The translations under genes and the position numbers were made by a program. The notes below the pieces were generated by a model. The model saw only the letters and a list, made by a program, of their open reading frames with translations. It was not told the DNA's origin and did no database searches. A stretch of 64,000 nt of DNA from NCBI GenBank assembly GCA_946965045.2, contig OX337229.1, positions 4,960,001 through 5,024,000 on the forward strand, written 5' to 3'. Shown here in pieces: positions 9,822-20,242 of the stretch. Positions within the stretch are counted from its first letter, which is position 1. The number at the start of each line of letters is the position of its first letter. The stretch comes from Epithemia pelagica (taxonomy: Eukaryota; Bacillariophyta; Bacillariophyceae; Surirellales; Surirellaceae).

Positions 9822-11423
9822 CTATTCTCCTTTACTGTCTGTGACTTTCAGCAACCGGAACATACACAGAGTTGCCAGACCAAGAGCTGCAGAAGATACT
9901 CCCAAGGCACCACCAATTCCAAGTTTGTTGATGGACAAGAACACGCTGACGACAAGAACGTTGAGAGGAATGCCAAACAGATTCATAATGACCGAGCGAT
10001 GCGAGTCGGGGATGTATTTGCTGCGAAGGGTTCCAATCGAGGGGAAGTACATGCCAACGCAGGCTTCAAAGGCAAAGAATGCGGCGGCAATCGTTGCGAG
10101 ATTCACACCACCGGTGGTGGTCACAGTCCAGGTCGCGACCGACATGGCAACAGTCGCAATGGACAACATGGCCGCTGCAAATGTCTCTGTCATCATGCTT
10201 GTCTTGGCAAGTTGACCAAAGATGGTAGATCCAAGCAAACACGAGGCCATGAAACACGAAAACACAGTTCCATACGGAGTGGACGCGGAAGCACCAAAGG
10301 AGTTGCCCACTGCGGAGGATATCGCGGGTGGCCACTGCAAGACAAAAATGTACATGGCGGCTTCAAACAGGGACTGGACGGCGCCAACCAAGGTAATTTT
10401 AGGATCCTTTCGAATCACTTGAAAGGCTTCTGAAATCGTGGGTTTGTCGTCAGTATCGGCACTGGCGGAGCGATTCTCCTTCCATAGGAACAACGCGAGC
10501 AATCCGCCAAGGCCAAGAAATCCACTTGACAATTCAAAAGGACCTGTTGGTCCAGATCTTGCTGCTGCCCATCCAGCAAGTTGACCAGCCAAAATGGCTA
10601 CAATCGAGTCTCCTGCATAGGCCATACCAAAGGTTTCTCCCAGATACTTTCCATCTGGATCGTCTCCACCCTTTTGCGCCGCTCCAACAAGCCAGGATTC
10701 GGGTGCCGAGAACAAAAGGGCCGTTCCAACTCCCGACAGCACACGTCCCAATAACAAAAGAAGAAGAAGAGGTGACTTTGTGGACAAAGCTCCCAGCGCA
10801 TAAATAAAACAAAAGGCGAGTGTGGCCTTCTTGCGTCCATATTGATCCGCGGCCCTACCAACTGATGGTCCAAAGAGGGCTCTACTGGCAAAACCAGTCA
10901 AGAAGAGTTTGCTTACCAAGGCCATGGATGCTGGTAAACCATTGAATACTTTGCTGGTATAGACTTCGTAAAAGTAAGGGCCTTGCAACCAATCACTACA
11001 ACGAAGAAGCCAGAAAACCGACAAGAATCGAGCCTGTAACGATTTTATTGAGTCCGGTTTCTTTTCGACCCCCTCCGAGGAGTTTGTGGAAGTTGAACGT
11101 TGTATAATTTTGATCAACAACGTGACAAGAGCCAGTCCAAGCAGCGAAGAGTTGAAGACGGATTGAGGACTCTCTGCGCCAAAATGAGAAACGATGGACG
11201 ACATGGAGCTCGCAGCTTCTCCTCCTCCTCCACGCAGATTGAGCATCATGTGAACGCTTTGAGACGTTTTTGTCATGGGAAATACTCTGGGTGGTTGTAT
11301 TCTTTGCGACTGGAGCTGAAAGGACGGAGATGAGGCCGCAAACGCAGCAGCTGGGCTAATGCTGTTGAACCCATTGGCCGAAAGGGCCAACATTCCGAGA
11401 ACGAATGCGTTCATCATGGTCAT
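9822..11423 (-). CDS. MFS transporter, MFSD5/molybdate-anion transporter-like, plastid-type presequence
   Basis: Single exon, 533 aa, ATG at 11423, TAG at 9822. The mature part matches the MFSD5/MOT2 (molybdate-anion transporter) family: CSDWLQGPYFYEVY in TM1, GRAADQYGRKKATLAF as the loop 2-3 signature, and LLGRVLSGVGTALLFSAPES around TM4-5, with about 12 hydrophobic segments in all. The first ~30 residues form a signal peptide ending in SPAAAFAASS, which resembles the diatom ASAFAP plastid cleavage motif (Phe at +1). It is followed by a Ser/Gln/Arg-rich transit-like stretch up to about residue 100. The inferred location is therefore a plastid membrane, and the substrate (molybdate or another anion) is only suggested by family. 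Its start is 447 bp from the divergent BCAT start. Confidence 0.82.
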   Translation of the reverse strand: MTMMNAFVLGMLALSANGFNSISPAAAFAASSPSFQLQSQRIQPPRVFPMTKTSQSVHMMLNLRGGGGEAASSMSSIVSHFGAESPQSVFNSSLLGLALVTLLIKIIQRSTSTNSSEGVEKKPDSIKSLQARFLSVFWLLRCSDWLQGPYFYEVYTSKVFNGLPASMALVSKLFLTGFASRALFGPSVGRAADQYGRKKATLAFCFIYALGALSTKSPLLLLLLLGRVLSGVGTALLFSAPESWLVGAAQKGGDDPDGKYLGETFGMAYAGDSIVAILAGQLAGWAAARSGPTGPFELSSGFLGLGGLLALFLWKENRSASADTDDKPTISEAFQVIRKDPKITLVGAVQSLFEAAMYIFVLQWPPAISSAVGNSFGASASTPYGTVFSCFMASCLLGSTIFGQLAKTSMMTETFAAAMLSIATVAMSVATWTVTTTGGVNLATIAAAFFAFEACVGMYFPSIGTLRSKYIPDSHRSVIMNLFGIPLNVLVVSVFLSINKLGIGGALGVSSAALGLATLCMFRLLKVTDSKGE

Positions 11424-11870
11424 TCAGATGCTGTTCGACTGATCTACTTGTGTTTTGATTTCGGATGGAGGGTGATGGCGTGCCTATGGATGGAAGATCT
11501 TCGGAGATCCAGGATACATTTTGTTTCAAGACTTAAAGAGAAATAAGTCAAATATAGTGAAGCTCTATCAATAATCGATAGTGTAACATTTTTCTACATA
11601 AGCAAGATTTCAATTTGCTTTTAGAAGACTTATTGGTTTGTATTCCAAACATGGACATAGTAGGTCGACAAACGCGTACGTAAATGCAATCAAGCGGCTA
11701 GCGGCCAGACGCGAAAAAATCGTCAGAAATTCATCTCCACATCTCTCTTTCGTAGCGAATACAAAGCTCGCCATTCGTCACAAGAAATGTTCGCGACAAA
11801 GAGCCCACCATCACGTCTGGAGGAAAAGGGAAGGGGAAGAAGAAATCCCCGCTTTATAATCTCTCACAAG
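11424..11870. promoter_or_regulatory. Divergent promoter region between MFS carrier and BCAT
   Basis: The 447 bp between the two divergent start codons must hold both promoters. It is AT-rich in the middle (11530-11640). A TATA-like CTTTATAAT lies at 11851-11859, only 12 bp before the preferred BCAT ATG, so it is more likely leader than TATA box. No other defined site is recognised. Confidence 0.35.
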
Positions 11871-13085
11871 ATGCTTTCTTTTAGTCGAAGATCCATTCTC
11901 TTTCTCGTGGGTTTGGCACAAGGTGTTCTCTCGTTCCACGTCAATGTTGCCAGTCCAAGAAGTGTTCTCACCAGATTGCATGTTGCATCAGGGGATGCAA
12001 CACAACAAAAGAAGCCAGGTACGGCCAAGCTAGATGTGGCTTGGGAAGATCTGGGATTTGAGTTTCGTCCCACGAATTCCCATGTTCGGGTGACCTACAA
12101 AGAAGGAGAAGGATGGGGAGAACCCGAACTTGTCTCCGATCCCCACATAAATTTACACATTGGAGCTACGTCATTGCATTATGGACAAGCTTGCTTTGAG
12201 GGTCTCAAGGCTTTTTGCCATGCTGACGGAAAGGTTTACATCTTCAGACCGGACGAGAATGCCAAGAGATTGCAAAGCAGCTGTCGTCGAATCATGATGC
12301 CGGAGGTGCCGTCTGAGTTGTTTGTCGATGCCGTCAAACATGCTGTAAGGGACAACATTGAATATGTGCCTCCATATGGCTCTGGAGGAGCTCTGTACAT
12401 TAGGCCTCTTTTGTTCGGTTCTGGCCCCCGTATTGGCTTGCAACCTGCCGACGAGTACACATTTTTGATCATGGTGATTCCTGTGGGTGATTACTACAAG
12501 GGAGGCCTTGCATCCCCCGTCGATTGTTTGGTGATAGAAGATTTCGATCGAGCCGCACCTCGAGGCGTTGGAAGTGTCAAGGTTGCAGGAAACTATGCCG
12601 CTGATCTACTTCCCAACATGCTGTCAAAGAAGAAGGGATACCAAATTGGCCTATACCTTGATGCTGCAACCCAAACATGTGTGGAAGAATTCAGTACCAG
12701 CAATTTTGTCGGCATTGACAATCTCAATAAGCGAGTAATCACACCCAACTCTCCCTCTGTATTGCCAAGTATCACCAACAAATCATTGATGCAAATTGCC
12801 AAGGACAGTGGGTTCAATGTCGAAGCGAGAGCCGTTCCATTTGAGGAGTTGGCCAGTATTGACGAAGTATTGGCTGTGGGTACAGCGGTCGTCGTGACGC
12901 CTGTTGGAAGCGTGACTCGCTTACTCAAGGAACCTGTTCAAAACGGTTCTCAAGAATTGAACGAAATACGGTATGACTATGGTAAGGAAATCGGACCAAC
13001 AACATTGAAGCTCTACGACAAGGTTCGCGCGATTCAAAATGGTGAAGCGGAAGATCTTCATGGATGGAATGTTCCACTTGATTGA
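11871..13085 (+). CDS. Branched-chain amino acid aminotransferase, organelle-targeted
   Basis: PLP-dependent fold-type IV transaminase that interconverts Leu/Ile/Val and their 2-oxo acids (EC 2.6.1.42). The protein is 404 aa from the ATG at 11871. An in-frame ATG at 11787 would add 28 basic residues without the signal character, so the later start is preferred. Key features are LHYGQACFEGLKAF, the arginine-rich IFRPDENAKRL, and the catalytic lysine in GSVKVAGNYAADLLPN at about residue 237, then EEFSTSNFVG. The N-terminus MLSFSRRSILFLVGLAQG is a hydrophobic signal, followed by VLSFHVN with Phe after the likely cleavage site, suggesting plastid import. Length and motifs are complete for the family. 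It lies beside a divergent MFS gene, with no evidence for co-function. Confidence 0.93.
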   Translation: MLSFSRRSILFLVGLAQGVLSFHVNVASPRSVLTRLHVASGDATQQKKPGTAKLDVAWEDLGFEFRPTNSHVRVTYKEGEGWGEPELVSDPHINLHIGATSLHYGQACFEGLKAFCHADGKVYIFRPDENAKRLQSSCRRIMMPEVPSELFVDAVKHAVRDNIEYVPPYGSGGALYIRPLLFGSGPRIGLQPADEYTFLIMVIPVGDYYKGGLASPVDCLVIEDFDRAAPRGVGSVKVAGNYAADLLPNMLSKKKGYQIGLYLDAATQTCVEEFSTSNFVGIDNLNKRVITPNSPSVLPSITNKSLMQIAKDSGFNVEARAVPFEELASIDEVLAVGTAVVVTPVGSVTRLLKEPVQNGSQELNEIRYDYGKEIGPTTLKLYDKVRAIQNGEAEDLHGWNVPLD

Positions 13086-13150
13086 ATTCGGAGAAACGAA
13101 TGAAAGGCCCTACATCGCTTCACGGGAAAATGACCAGCTAGAAAAACGTC

Positions 13151-14172
13151 TCAGCTATTAGCACTCATGAATGAGTCAAATGATTCATACTTTGGCTTCC
13201 AATTCTGCAGAGTATGAGTAGTCGAACAATCGTAGGTCTTTCCTGTCGGTGTGCCAGTTGAAGGAGTAGAAAACTTGGGCATTGCCTCGTCGCGATAGAC
13301 AGCAGCTTTGAGCGAGCTTTCGCAAATTTCTTTTCGCGTTATTGGATGGCTGTCGCTGACCAGGAATACCTTACCACTGCACTTCTCTGGTCCTGCTTTG
13401 ACAGCAGATAGGCAGGCCCCGGCAGCGTCATCGTAGTGTACCTGGTTGATGAGACCGTCAGGGCTACTCGCAATCTCTTTGCCACTGGTAATCCAGTAGT
13501 TGTGCGCTCCTCTTTGCAAATTGTAGAGTCCAGACAACCGTAGACACGTACCACCTGCCTGCAAACATGCTTGTTCAGCGTTGACCAAACGCTCAACGCG
13601 AGGATTTCCAGTCCCAGAAGCTACGGGGCTCACTTCCGAAACCACACCCGAATCCTGGGTATACCTACGAAAAGCCAACAAAGTTGAGAACATGAACTGG
13701 CCAAAACAACAAACAAAAGGAACGGAAATACTCACACTGCTCCACTGCTTGTAAAAACAAACACTCCTCCAGCCTCTGGCCCGGCCCATACAGAATCGGC
13801 AGTGTCCTGAACAGCTTTCGGATAATCGTCAAAACCGGAGGGAGGCGCACAAAACACCACATTGTCAAATTTCGTTTTGCTCGAGTCAACTTCATCTGAT
13901 ACCTTTAGTTCAAAACGAGTATCAACAACGTCCTTGTCCACATCCGACAGTATCTCTTCAAGGATTGCCTTGTGCCGATTGTTGGTTTTCGTGACGCCTG
14001 TAACCTTGACATGAGCGAGCGAAGGGTCTTTGAGAATCTGACGACAAAGACTTGTCCCCAACACACCTGTCCCCACGACTGCGCATGACTGAGACGGAAC
14101 CGACAACCCCTCCGCCATGGATGATAGAAGCAAGCCGAGACGAAGAACGAAGTTTGCTCGATCCACAATCAT
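13151..14172 (-). CDS. NAD(P)-binding Rossmann-fold protein (epimerase-like), 2 exons
   Basis: Exons 14172-13736 and 13664-13151 are joined across a 71-bp intron (donor GTGAGT, acceptor CGTAG) and give 316 aa in frame. Near the N-terminus the dinucleotide-binding motif VVGTGVLGTSLCRQIL is visible, followed by FDNVVFCAPPSG and FTSSGAVYTQDSG, an extended SDR/NAD-epimerase pattern, then RLSGLYNLQRGAHNYW and VHYDDAAGACLSAV. These resemble small atypical extended SDRs of plants and algae whose substrate is unknown. The first ~25 residues are hydrophobic and could be a signal or transit peptide, but a second ATG (MAEGLSVPSQ, 14118) would omit it, so location is undecided. It is convergent with the BCAT, with stops about 65 bp apart. 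Confidence 0.82.
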
Positions 14173-14668
14173 CGCGGTACGATATCTCTATTCTGTGAAT
14201 GGGACGAGGCAATGAAGATTTGACCGGTCGCATTTACTTTGAGAAACCAAACAAATCTGACGTCATCGGGCATTTGTTCGCGACTGAAGAAAGCTACCTT
14301 CCCCAATCGAAACTACCCTACTCGCCTATCTCGAGAATCGGTAGCAGAGGTGTTGTCCTCTCGTACTCCTAGCCTAGGACTATGATTATTTGTAATGACG
14401 TGATCCTAATGACCTATTGTACAATGAATGGTAGAAAGGAGCCTTTGTTCTAATCTGTAATAAGCTGCGAAATTGTCAAGGGCACAGACCTGTGTCAGTT
14501 ACTCTGACCATATATCTTCAGCGGCCAGAGGGACCATTATCAAGAAGGGACAGGTTCTTCCTTTCCACCACCCACAGATTGCATCAGAGCGTAGTCTATT
14601 AAAAATTGTTAGGTGGAAGTAAACTGCAAGTATGCTCCATTTCATCGAATCCGTCATTTGTCGAAGTT
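14173..14668. other. Intergenic
   Basis: 5' flank of the Rossmann gene and 3' flank of the Pho88-ankyrin gene. It holds palindrome-like CTCCTAGCCTAGGA near 14367. No gene or RNA is supported. Confidence 0.4.
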
Positions 14669-15828
14669 TTACTTGCTCTTTTTGGTGTCTTGCAGTGCTG
14701 CTTGATATAATTTCGCAACTTCTTCGTTCTTCTCTTTCCGTGCAGTTTCAATCGGTGTATTTCCTTCCTTGTCTTTGACACTCAACTGCTCAATGTCAGT
14801 GCATAGTTCTTTGGCCGCTTCGAGGTTCCCATGGAACCCTGCCCAATGACATGCGGTCCACCCCTCCTTGTCGACAAGCGCTGGGTCAGCCCCGAGTTGT
14901 CTGAGTTTCTGAATGCTACTCACACAATCAGGAACACAGAGTCCAGCTAGAATCATGAGAGGCGTCCAACTATCTTCTTTTGTTTGGTAGTTGCAATTTT
15001 TCTTTGTCAAGGCCGCCTTGAGTTCTGTCAGATCGGCTTTGACCCCTGCGTCCCACGTATCTAGCAAAATGGTCTCAAAGGACTTGCTTCCCGATCTGGC
15101 TTCACTACTGTTGGTAACACTTCTTACAACAGGGTTTCCCTTGTCGTCGACAATCTCGTCGTCAGCGGTCAGCTCGGAAGCCGACTTTTCTTCAAAGATT
15201 TTGTCTTCCTCCCTTATTCCATTTCCCAACAGTAATGCTTTTACGAGCGGGTTCTCCGCCAAGTTCAGCGGGGCCATAATAGTTTGGATCGCAACTCCAG
15301 TAATCATTCCATTGTAGAAATGCAAACCCAATGTCATGGCAATGCCAAATAGCGTGGATCCAACCAATGACCTCGCCTGTGACAAAACATGAGCGCCAAA
15401 TTCAATTTCAATGTATTTCTTTTTGGCATCGGGGTCGGCAAAAGGCTATGCGATCAGCAACACAACATGAAGCCAAATTTTGTGGCAGAAAAAATACACA
15501 AAATACCGAAAGACAAACTTCCAGTGAGCGATAGGATCACAAAAAATATTCCAATGATGCATCTCCTGTTTCCTGTTTGTCATGCCTGCTACCCTATCGG
15601 AAAGGCACTTGTATCACGTACCATCGCGGGTGGAGGAACGTAAACAATGTTGGATTTTTTCGAAGCACTCGAGGATTGCACGTAAACGTAGGCAACAATC
15701 AACACACAGGCCGTCTGAATAACGGCGTAGGCCACCCGAAGCCAGTAGATGATATTGGGGTCTTCGGCATCAATCTTCCGCGCCGCGAACATCACGGGAA
15801 GCAATACGAACATTTTATTGAACTGCAT
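14669..15828 (-). CDS. Pho88/SND3-like membrane protein fused to ankyrin repeats
   Basis: Two exons: 15828-15622 (69 codons, starting MQFNKMFVLL) and 15445-14669, with a 176-bp intron (donor GTACGT, acceptor CATAG, phase 0); 327 aa in all. Residues 1-160 match the Pho88/SND3 family: MFAARKIDAEDPNIIYWLRV, a membrane helix TACVLIVAYVYV, then a basic loop, FGAHVLSQARSLVGSTLFG and LHFYNGMITGVAIQTIMAPL. In yeast this ER protein acts in SRP-independent targeting (SND pathway) and phosphate transport. Residues about 190-320 form two to three ankyrin repeats, seen in EDSWTPLMILAGL, KEGWTACHWAGFHGNLEAAK and KEGNTPIETARKE. Yeast and animal Pho88 proteins end soon after the second membrane region, so the ankyrin tail is unusual. 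It could provide a cytosolic docking surface (inference). Confidence 0.82.
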
Positions 15829-16130
15829 GATGGAAATTTGATTTGTTGTTGCTGTCGTTTTCTCGTTTGTTTTGTTTCTCTTGGATGGCAAAGAGTCTTT
15901 ATGTTCCACGAAGCAAGATGAATATGAATGAAATACATAGTCTATGGGGCCGGTGGAATCTCTCCGCCGCCAACCGCCAACGCCAAACACCAACGCCAAC
16001 GATGGACTCTCCGTCCGCCGTCCGTCGTCCGGAATCTATGGGCTCTCTATACGCTAGCTGGGAGTAGACTAGCTACGGATGTATCCTCGCAAAGCCCAAC
16101 TGCGGTGCAACACTTCATCCGAAATTCGCC
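15829..16130. promoter_or_regulatory. Divergent promoter between Pho88-ankyrin and LEO1
   Basis: The 302 bp between the divergent ATGs hold both 5' leaders. The stretch 15960-16050 repeats CCGCC/CCAACGCC units. No defined binding site is recognised. Confidence 0.35.
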
Positions 16131-17588
16131 ATGTCGACGAAAGCACTCTTTGGAGACGACGACGATGATGATGATGACGATGACGACGAGGAGATGCCTC
16201 GGAAGGAGGGATCACAGGTGAAAGAAACCGCACCGGCAAATGAGAAACCGAGTGAAGCCGAAAAAGAACAAGAAGAAGAGAAGAACGATGACACAAAACC
16301 AGCCAGCGATGATAAAACCAAGAAAAAGACTGGAATCTTTGCCGACAGTGACGAAGATGACGAGGATGACGCTGAATTTGATGACAAAGGCGCGGTGGTA
16401 GGCCTTCCGTCAAAGACAATTGCTGGAACAAAACTTCAAGACACTACACCTACTACTTCAAGGTTAGAGTCAGTGCGATCAGACGATGAAGAGGACGGAG
16501 ATGGTGAAACCACAAAAATGGAGGTTGATCGCTCTCCACCGGCCAAGAGGCGACCCACAGTTGATAAGCGCTCTTTGGTGTTTCCGCAGGTGAAAAAACC
16601 TGGTAAAAACACTTCACTTTATATCACCAAGCTTCCAAACTTGATCGGGATAAAAACCGGTGCTTTTGATCCGAAAAAATATTACCCGGAGATTGAAGAG
16701 GAGGATTATGGGCCTTCCGCTGTGCATAATCTTATTAGATGGAGGTATAAGAGAGATTCGACGGGAAACCTGCTACGGGATGAGAATGAGGCGCTCCAAA
16801 GGGAGTCAAACACGCGTCTTGTGGAATGGGCAGATGGATCCTGGACTTTGCATGTGGGGACGGAAACTTTTGAGGTAGAACCAAACGACAACTCAACCGC
16901 AGATGGATTTGCAGGTTTAAATGGATACACTTATTTGTCTCAGCCTGCAACTATATCTGTTGACGGTGATACAAATGGAGAAGGACAGCCAGCTGGCACA
17001 GTCTTGGAATGTTTTGGAAAAATCTCTTCTCGTATGACGGCCCGTCCATCGTCTTTGCAATCCGAGGCCCACAAGTCCTTGACCGTTGCTGTACGACAAC
17101 GAACAATTAAAAAGGCACGTATTGCAGAAATTGCAACGGCAGAGGATCCCGAAAAACTCAAGCAAGAACGGATCCGTCTCAAGTCGGATCTCGAAAAGGC
17201 TTCGGCGGCGAAACGAAAATCCGGCGGAGGTGGTGGCGGCGGCGGAGGACGTCGTGCCCGCATGTCGCGACGATATTTGGAAGAAGACGAGGACGATGAT
17301 GTCTACGACACCATCAACATCGGGGCTGAAAAACGACGGATGCGAGAAGATGATTTTGATGATTACGGGGATGATGATGACGACGACGAAGATCTGGAAG
17401 CTGACGAGACATTTAACGCTAGACGTCCGACCAAGCGAGGACGTAAAGAAGTGGAGGAAGAGGAAGTCAAAGCAGACGAGGAAGGCGAAGATGAGGACGA
17501 AGACGATGAAGAAGAAGACGCACCGATGGTCAAGAGCAAGAAACCAGCCCGCCGTGCCGTGTTGGATGACGACGATGAATCGGAGTAA
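16131..17588 (+). CDS. LEO1: Paf1 complex subunit LEO1
   Basis: 485 aa, single exon, ATG at 16131. LEO1 is a subunit of the Paf1 complex, which travels with RNA polymerase II in the nucleus and couples elongation to histone modification. The conserved Leo1 core spans about residues 150-270: KKPGKNTSLYITKLPN, then DPKKYYPEIEEEDYG, HNLIRWRYKRDSTGN and LVEWADGSWTLHVGTETFEV. As in other LEO1 proteins both ends are strongly acidic: an Asp run at residues 7-16 and many Glu/Asp with KR patches after about 400. A glycine run sits near residue 365. The start lies 302 bp from that of the divergent Pho88-ankyrin gene. Confidence 0.93.
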   Translation: MSTKALFGDDDDDDDDDDDEEMPRKEGSQVKETAPANEKPSEAEKEQEEEKNDDTKPASDDKTKKKTGIFADSDEDDEDDAEFDDKGAVVGLPSKTIAGTKLQDTTPTTSRLESVRSDDEEDGDGETTKMEVDRSPPAKRRPTVDKRSLVFPQVKKPGKNTSLYITKLPNLIGIKTGAFDPKKYYPEIEEEDYGPSAVHNLIRWRYKRDSTGNLLRDENEALQRESNTRLVEWADGSWTLHVGTETFEVEPNDNSTADGFAGLNGYTYLSQPATISVDGDTNGEGQPAGTVLECFGKISSRMTARPSSLQSEAHKSLTVAVRQRTIKKARIAEIATAEDPEKLKQERIRLKSDLEKASAAKRKSGGGGGGGGGRRARMSRRYLEEDEDDDVYDTINIGAEKRRMREDDFDDYGDDDDDDEDLEADETFNARRPTKRGRKEVEEEEVKADEEGEDEDEDDEEEDAPMVKSKKPARRAVLDDDDESE

Positions 17589-17864
17589 TACAGAAGGTGC
17601 TTTATGATATTGCAAGAAGCCTTATACCCCTGTCGAAGACTCCCCTAAGTTAGCTGATGTCTTTGTCTCAGATTTAGTCGGCTTTTGTACAGCTCGGGGT
17701 GGAACATAAGGTAATTGATATAACCGATCCTGAGAAGCAGAATTTCTAGTGTCTCCAGTCCATAGAGATTTGTGGCCTGATACTGTCTCAACACTCTCCC
17801 CGAGCGAGAATCAAATCACCACGAACGAGATCTAGTAAACCTTTATTTTAACCAACGTAAAAAA

Positions 17865-19864
17865 TCACATAGAGTTCTCGAAACTCGGTATTTCGGTTGC
17901 CCAGCCAGGCCTATCCGGGAGAGTTTTGTAAACTTCTTGTAATTTTGCCGTTATAGGTCCTCTTTTCCCTTCCCCAATCACACGACCATCGATTTTCGTC
18001 ACCGGTGTCAACTCACCCATAGTTCCGGTTGTGAACACTTCGTCTGCAGAATGAAACTCTGCCAAGCTCACTCGACGGACGTCGCAGGTTATTCCTATCT
18101 CGGCAGCGAGGACTATTACGGACGCCCTCGTAATTCCGGGCAGGCAATGATCCGCATGAGGGGTGATAAGTACTCCATCATCCACCATGAAAATATTGGT
18201 GGCGTTTGTTTCTGAGACATAGCCTTCTAAGTCAAGCATGATAGCGTCTTCACACCCTGCCAAGTTTGCCTGAATCTTGGGAAGAATATTGTTGATCATG
18301 TTGTTGTGATGTATTTTGGAATCCACAACCTGTGGAGAGTTTCTTCGTTGAGACGCAGAGATGAGTGATATTCCTTGTGTGTTATCGTACGTCGTTGCTC
18401 CTTCCGTTGGTTTCCACTCTGGGAGAATAATGAGTGTGGTTCCGTACACGTTGAACTTAGGATTCATACTACTCGTGCATTTCTCGCCTCGCTGGGGAAT
18501 GAAAGACGAGACAGATCAGATGACCTTGGGCCCCAAAGTCATTTCACTCAACACGACATCTGCTTACCGTCAGAGTCAATCTCATATGGGCACCATCGCG
18601 CATACCATTTGCAGCGAGTGTGCGAAAAATGGCCTCCACAATCTCCTCTTTGCTGTGTACATTTTCAAAACCTAGAGCTTTAGCGGACTTGAAGAGTCGG
18701 CGCAGATGTTTCTCCAAAAGGAGAATCTTCCCAGAATAAATTCTGATTCCTTCCCAAGTAGCATCGCCTCCTTGTACGGAAGAATCCCAGGGGTTCACTC
18801 CGGCCATGTCCCTGGGGTACAACCTACCGCGCCCTGGCGCACCAATCCATACAAGTAAATCAGCATTTCGTGGATCTTCGTAGATATCCTTCTTAGGTGG
18901 TCCTCGTCGGTCATATCCGTCTGTCAATCTGCGAAGAAACTCATAAGCAGGGAAAGACGCTTGTAGCGCCGGAGCGAGACGTGGGTCCAGGGTTCTGTAA
19001 CGAAGTTTCCGTACATCTGTTTCATGAAGCTTGATTGTCCAGCCTGTCGATTTATGGACATCAGCATACCACCTAAAAACGTTTCAGGATATTGACTCAT
19101 ATAGACACACCATGACAAAGTAGAACTCTTTATACATACCATGAAGCCCACGGTCCATCACAACGGTGTTTCCCAGATTCCCATGTGAGCATAGTATCCC
19201 TGTATTCAATATCCAAGTCAGAGCATATGGTTGCCAATACGCCTGGTGGATCGTCTGCTAAGTCATCAGAGTCCAGAACAATAACAGACTTTCCATCAGC
19301 CGCCTTGTCATGGCCTGGCGATTGTGGTCTGCTTTGAATTGCTGAGTAGATAGAAAGCAAGGGAACAATGCCAACTTCATCAGGAGTAGCTACATTTCCA
19401 TGGTTGGAAGCAGCTGCACCCCACGACGACAAGACCGCAACTGGATCTCGAATGAGCAGAACATGCTTGTGCTCGAAGGTAACTTTCAGCTCTTCGTTGG
19501 CACTCAACTCTTTCTCGAAGTTGTACAGAAACGAGTGCTTTGCCATGTGCTTGCAGAAGACCACACCACCAGTATCAGGGAGAGTCCTTGCAGCTTCGAC
19601 AAGACGTTCCTCAAGGCTGAGGAGCTCCCGGCGCCAGGTGGCTGATTCTTCCTCTGAAGCTCCGTCAGGAGGTGTTCCATCAATGAAATTGTCACGATAG
19701 GGTCGAGCGACGGCATCTCCTCGCTGGATCAACCATTCTCTGTACAATGGCTCATCCACGGCTAAAGTATCTTTGGCACCCCGAGCTTCAAAACTGTAGA
19801 GTAGTGCGGTCGATCGACTTCGAGGTGCAGACCAACAATGTACAACAACTACCGACTTTGTCAT
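17865..19864 (-). CDS. P-loop sulfotransferase-like domain fused to class IV aminotransferase
   Basis: Three exons: 19864-19140, 19072-18568 and 18491-17865, with introns of 67 and 76 bp; 618 aa. Residues 1-240 are a sulfotransferase-like P-loop domain with the phosphate loop HCWSAPRSRSTALLYSFEAR at the N-terminus, VVFCKHMAKH, and VLLIRDPVAVLSSWG. The first exon junction restores WASWWYADVHKSTGW. Residues about 310-618 are a class IV PLP aminotransferase (BCAT/D-amino acid transaminase type): WEGIRIYSGKILLLEKHLRR, the Lys motif VVDSKIHHNNMINNILPKI, and YVSETNATNIFMV. The same order occurs in Arabidopsis 'branched-chain-amino-acid aminotransferase-like' proteins (At3g05190/At5g27410 type), so this is an old fusion, not an assembly artefact. 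Substrates are unknown. No targeting peptide is evident. Convergent with LEO1. Confidence 0.87.
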
Positions 19865-20242
19865 GGTTGTAATTTTACCAACAAGCTTTCTATTCTCGAA
19901 GCAAAAATAACCGAAGATCTTTGCGAATTTGGGGCTAGCTCAACTATGACTAATGACTATACGCTCCAAAGCTACGCCGATATTCCTAATCATACTCCTA
20001 GAGTGGTAGGAGAAACAGGAATACATCGATCGGATAATCCAAACAAGCCCCGAGAAATGATATTATTATCGCCTTTTCCTCATGTACTCGATAGTGATGC
20101 AAGTAGAATCGATTGGTCAAGAAATAAGCGTATGGGTGTGGACATTGATTTTCAATTGTTTCCAGAAAGTTCGATGACAAATAGAATTATGTAGACACAA
20201 CTTCAATCTTTCAACATATCACATCACAGAAAAGCCAAGAAC
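19865..20242. other. Intergenic
   Basis: 5' flank of the aminotransferase fusion and 3' flank of the disordered-protein gene. A + strand frame (19838-20194) runs across it but overlaps the neighbouring coding start and has no family feature, so it is not called. Confidence 0.4.

Noticed and set aside
11787-11870. Earlier ATG for the BCAT
   Set aside because: Adds a basic, non-hydrophobic leader that would mask the signal peptide; kept only as an alternative start.
14339-14372. Minus-strand AGTACGAGAGGAC, like the sarcin-ricin loop of large-subunit rRNA
   Set aside because: The match is only about 13 bases and neighbouring rRNA sequence is absent; probably chance.
16917-17615. Minus-strand frame of 232 codons over LEO1
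   Set aside because: Shadow of the acidic GAn/GACn-rich coding strand; Phe/Val/Ile-rich composition and no family features.
19838-20194. 118-codon + strand frame between two minus-strand genes
   Set aside because: Begins inside the coding start of the aminotransferase fusion and has no recognisable domain.
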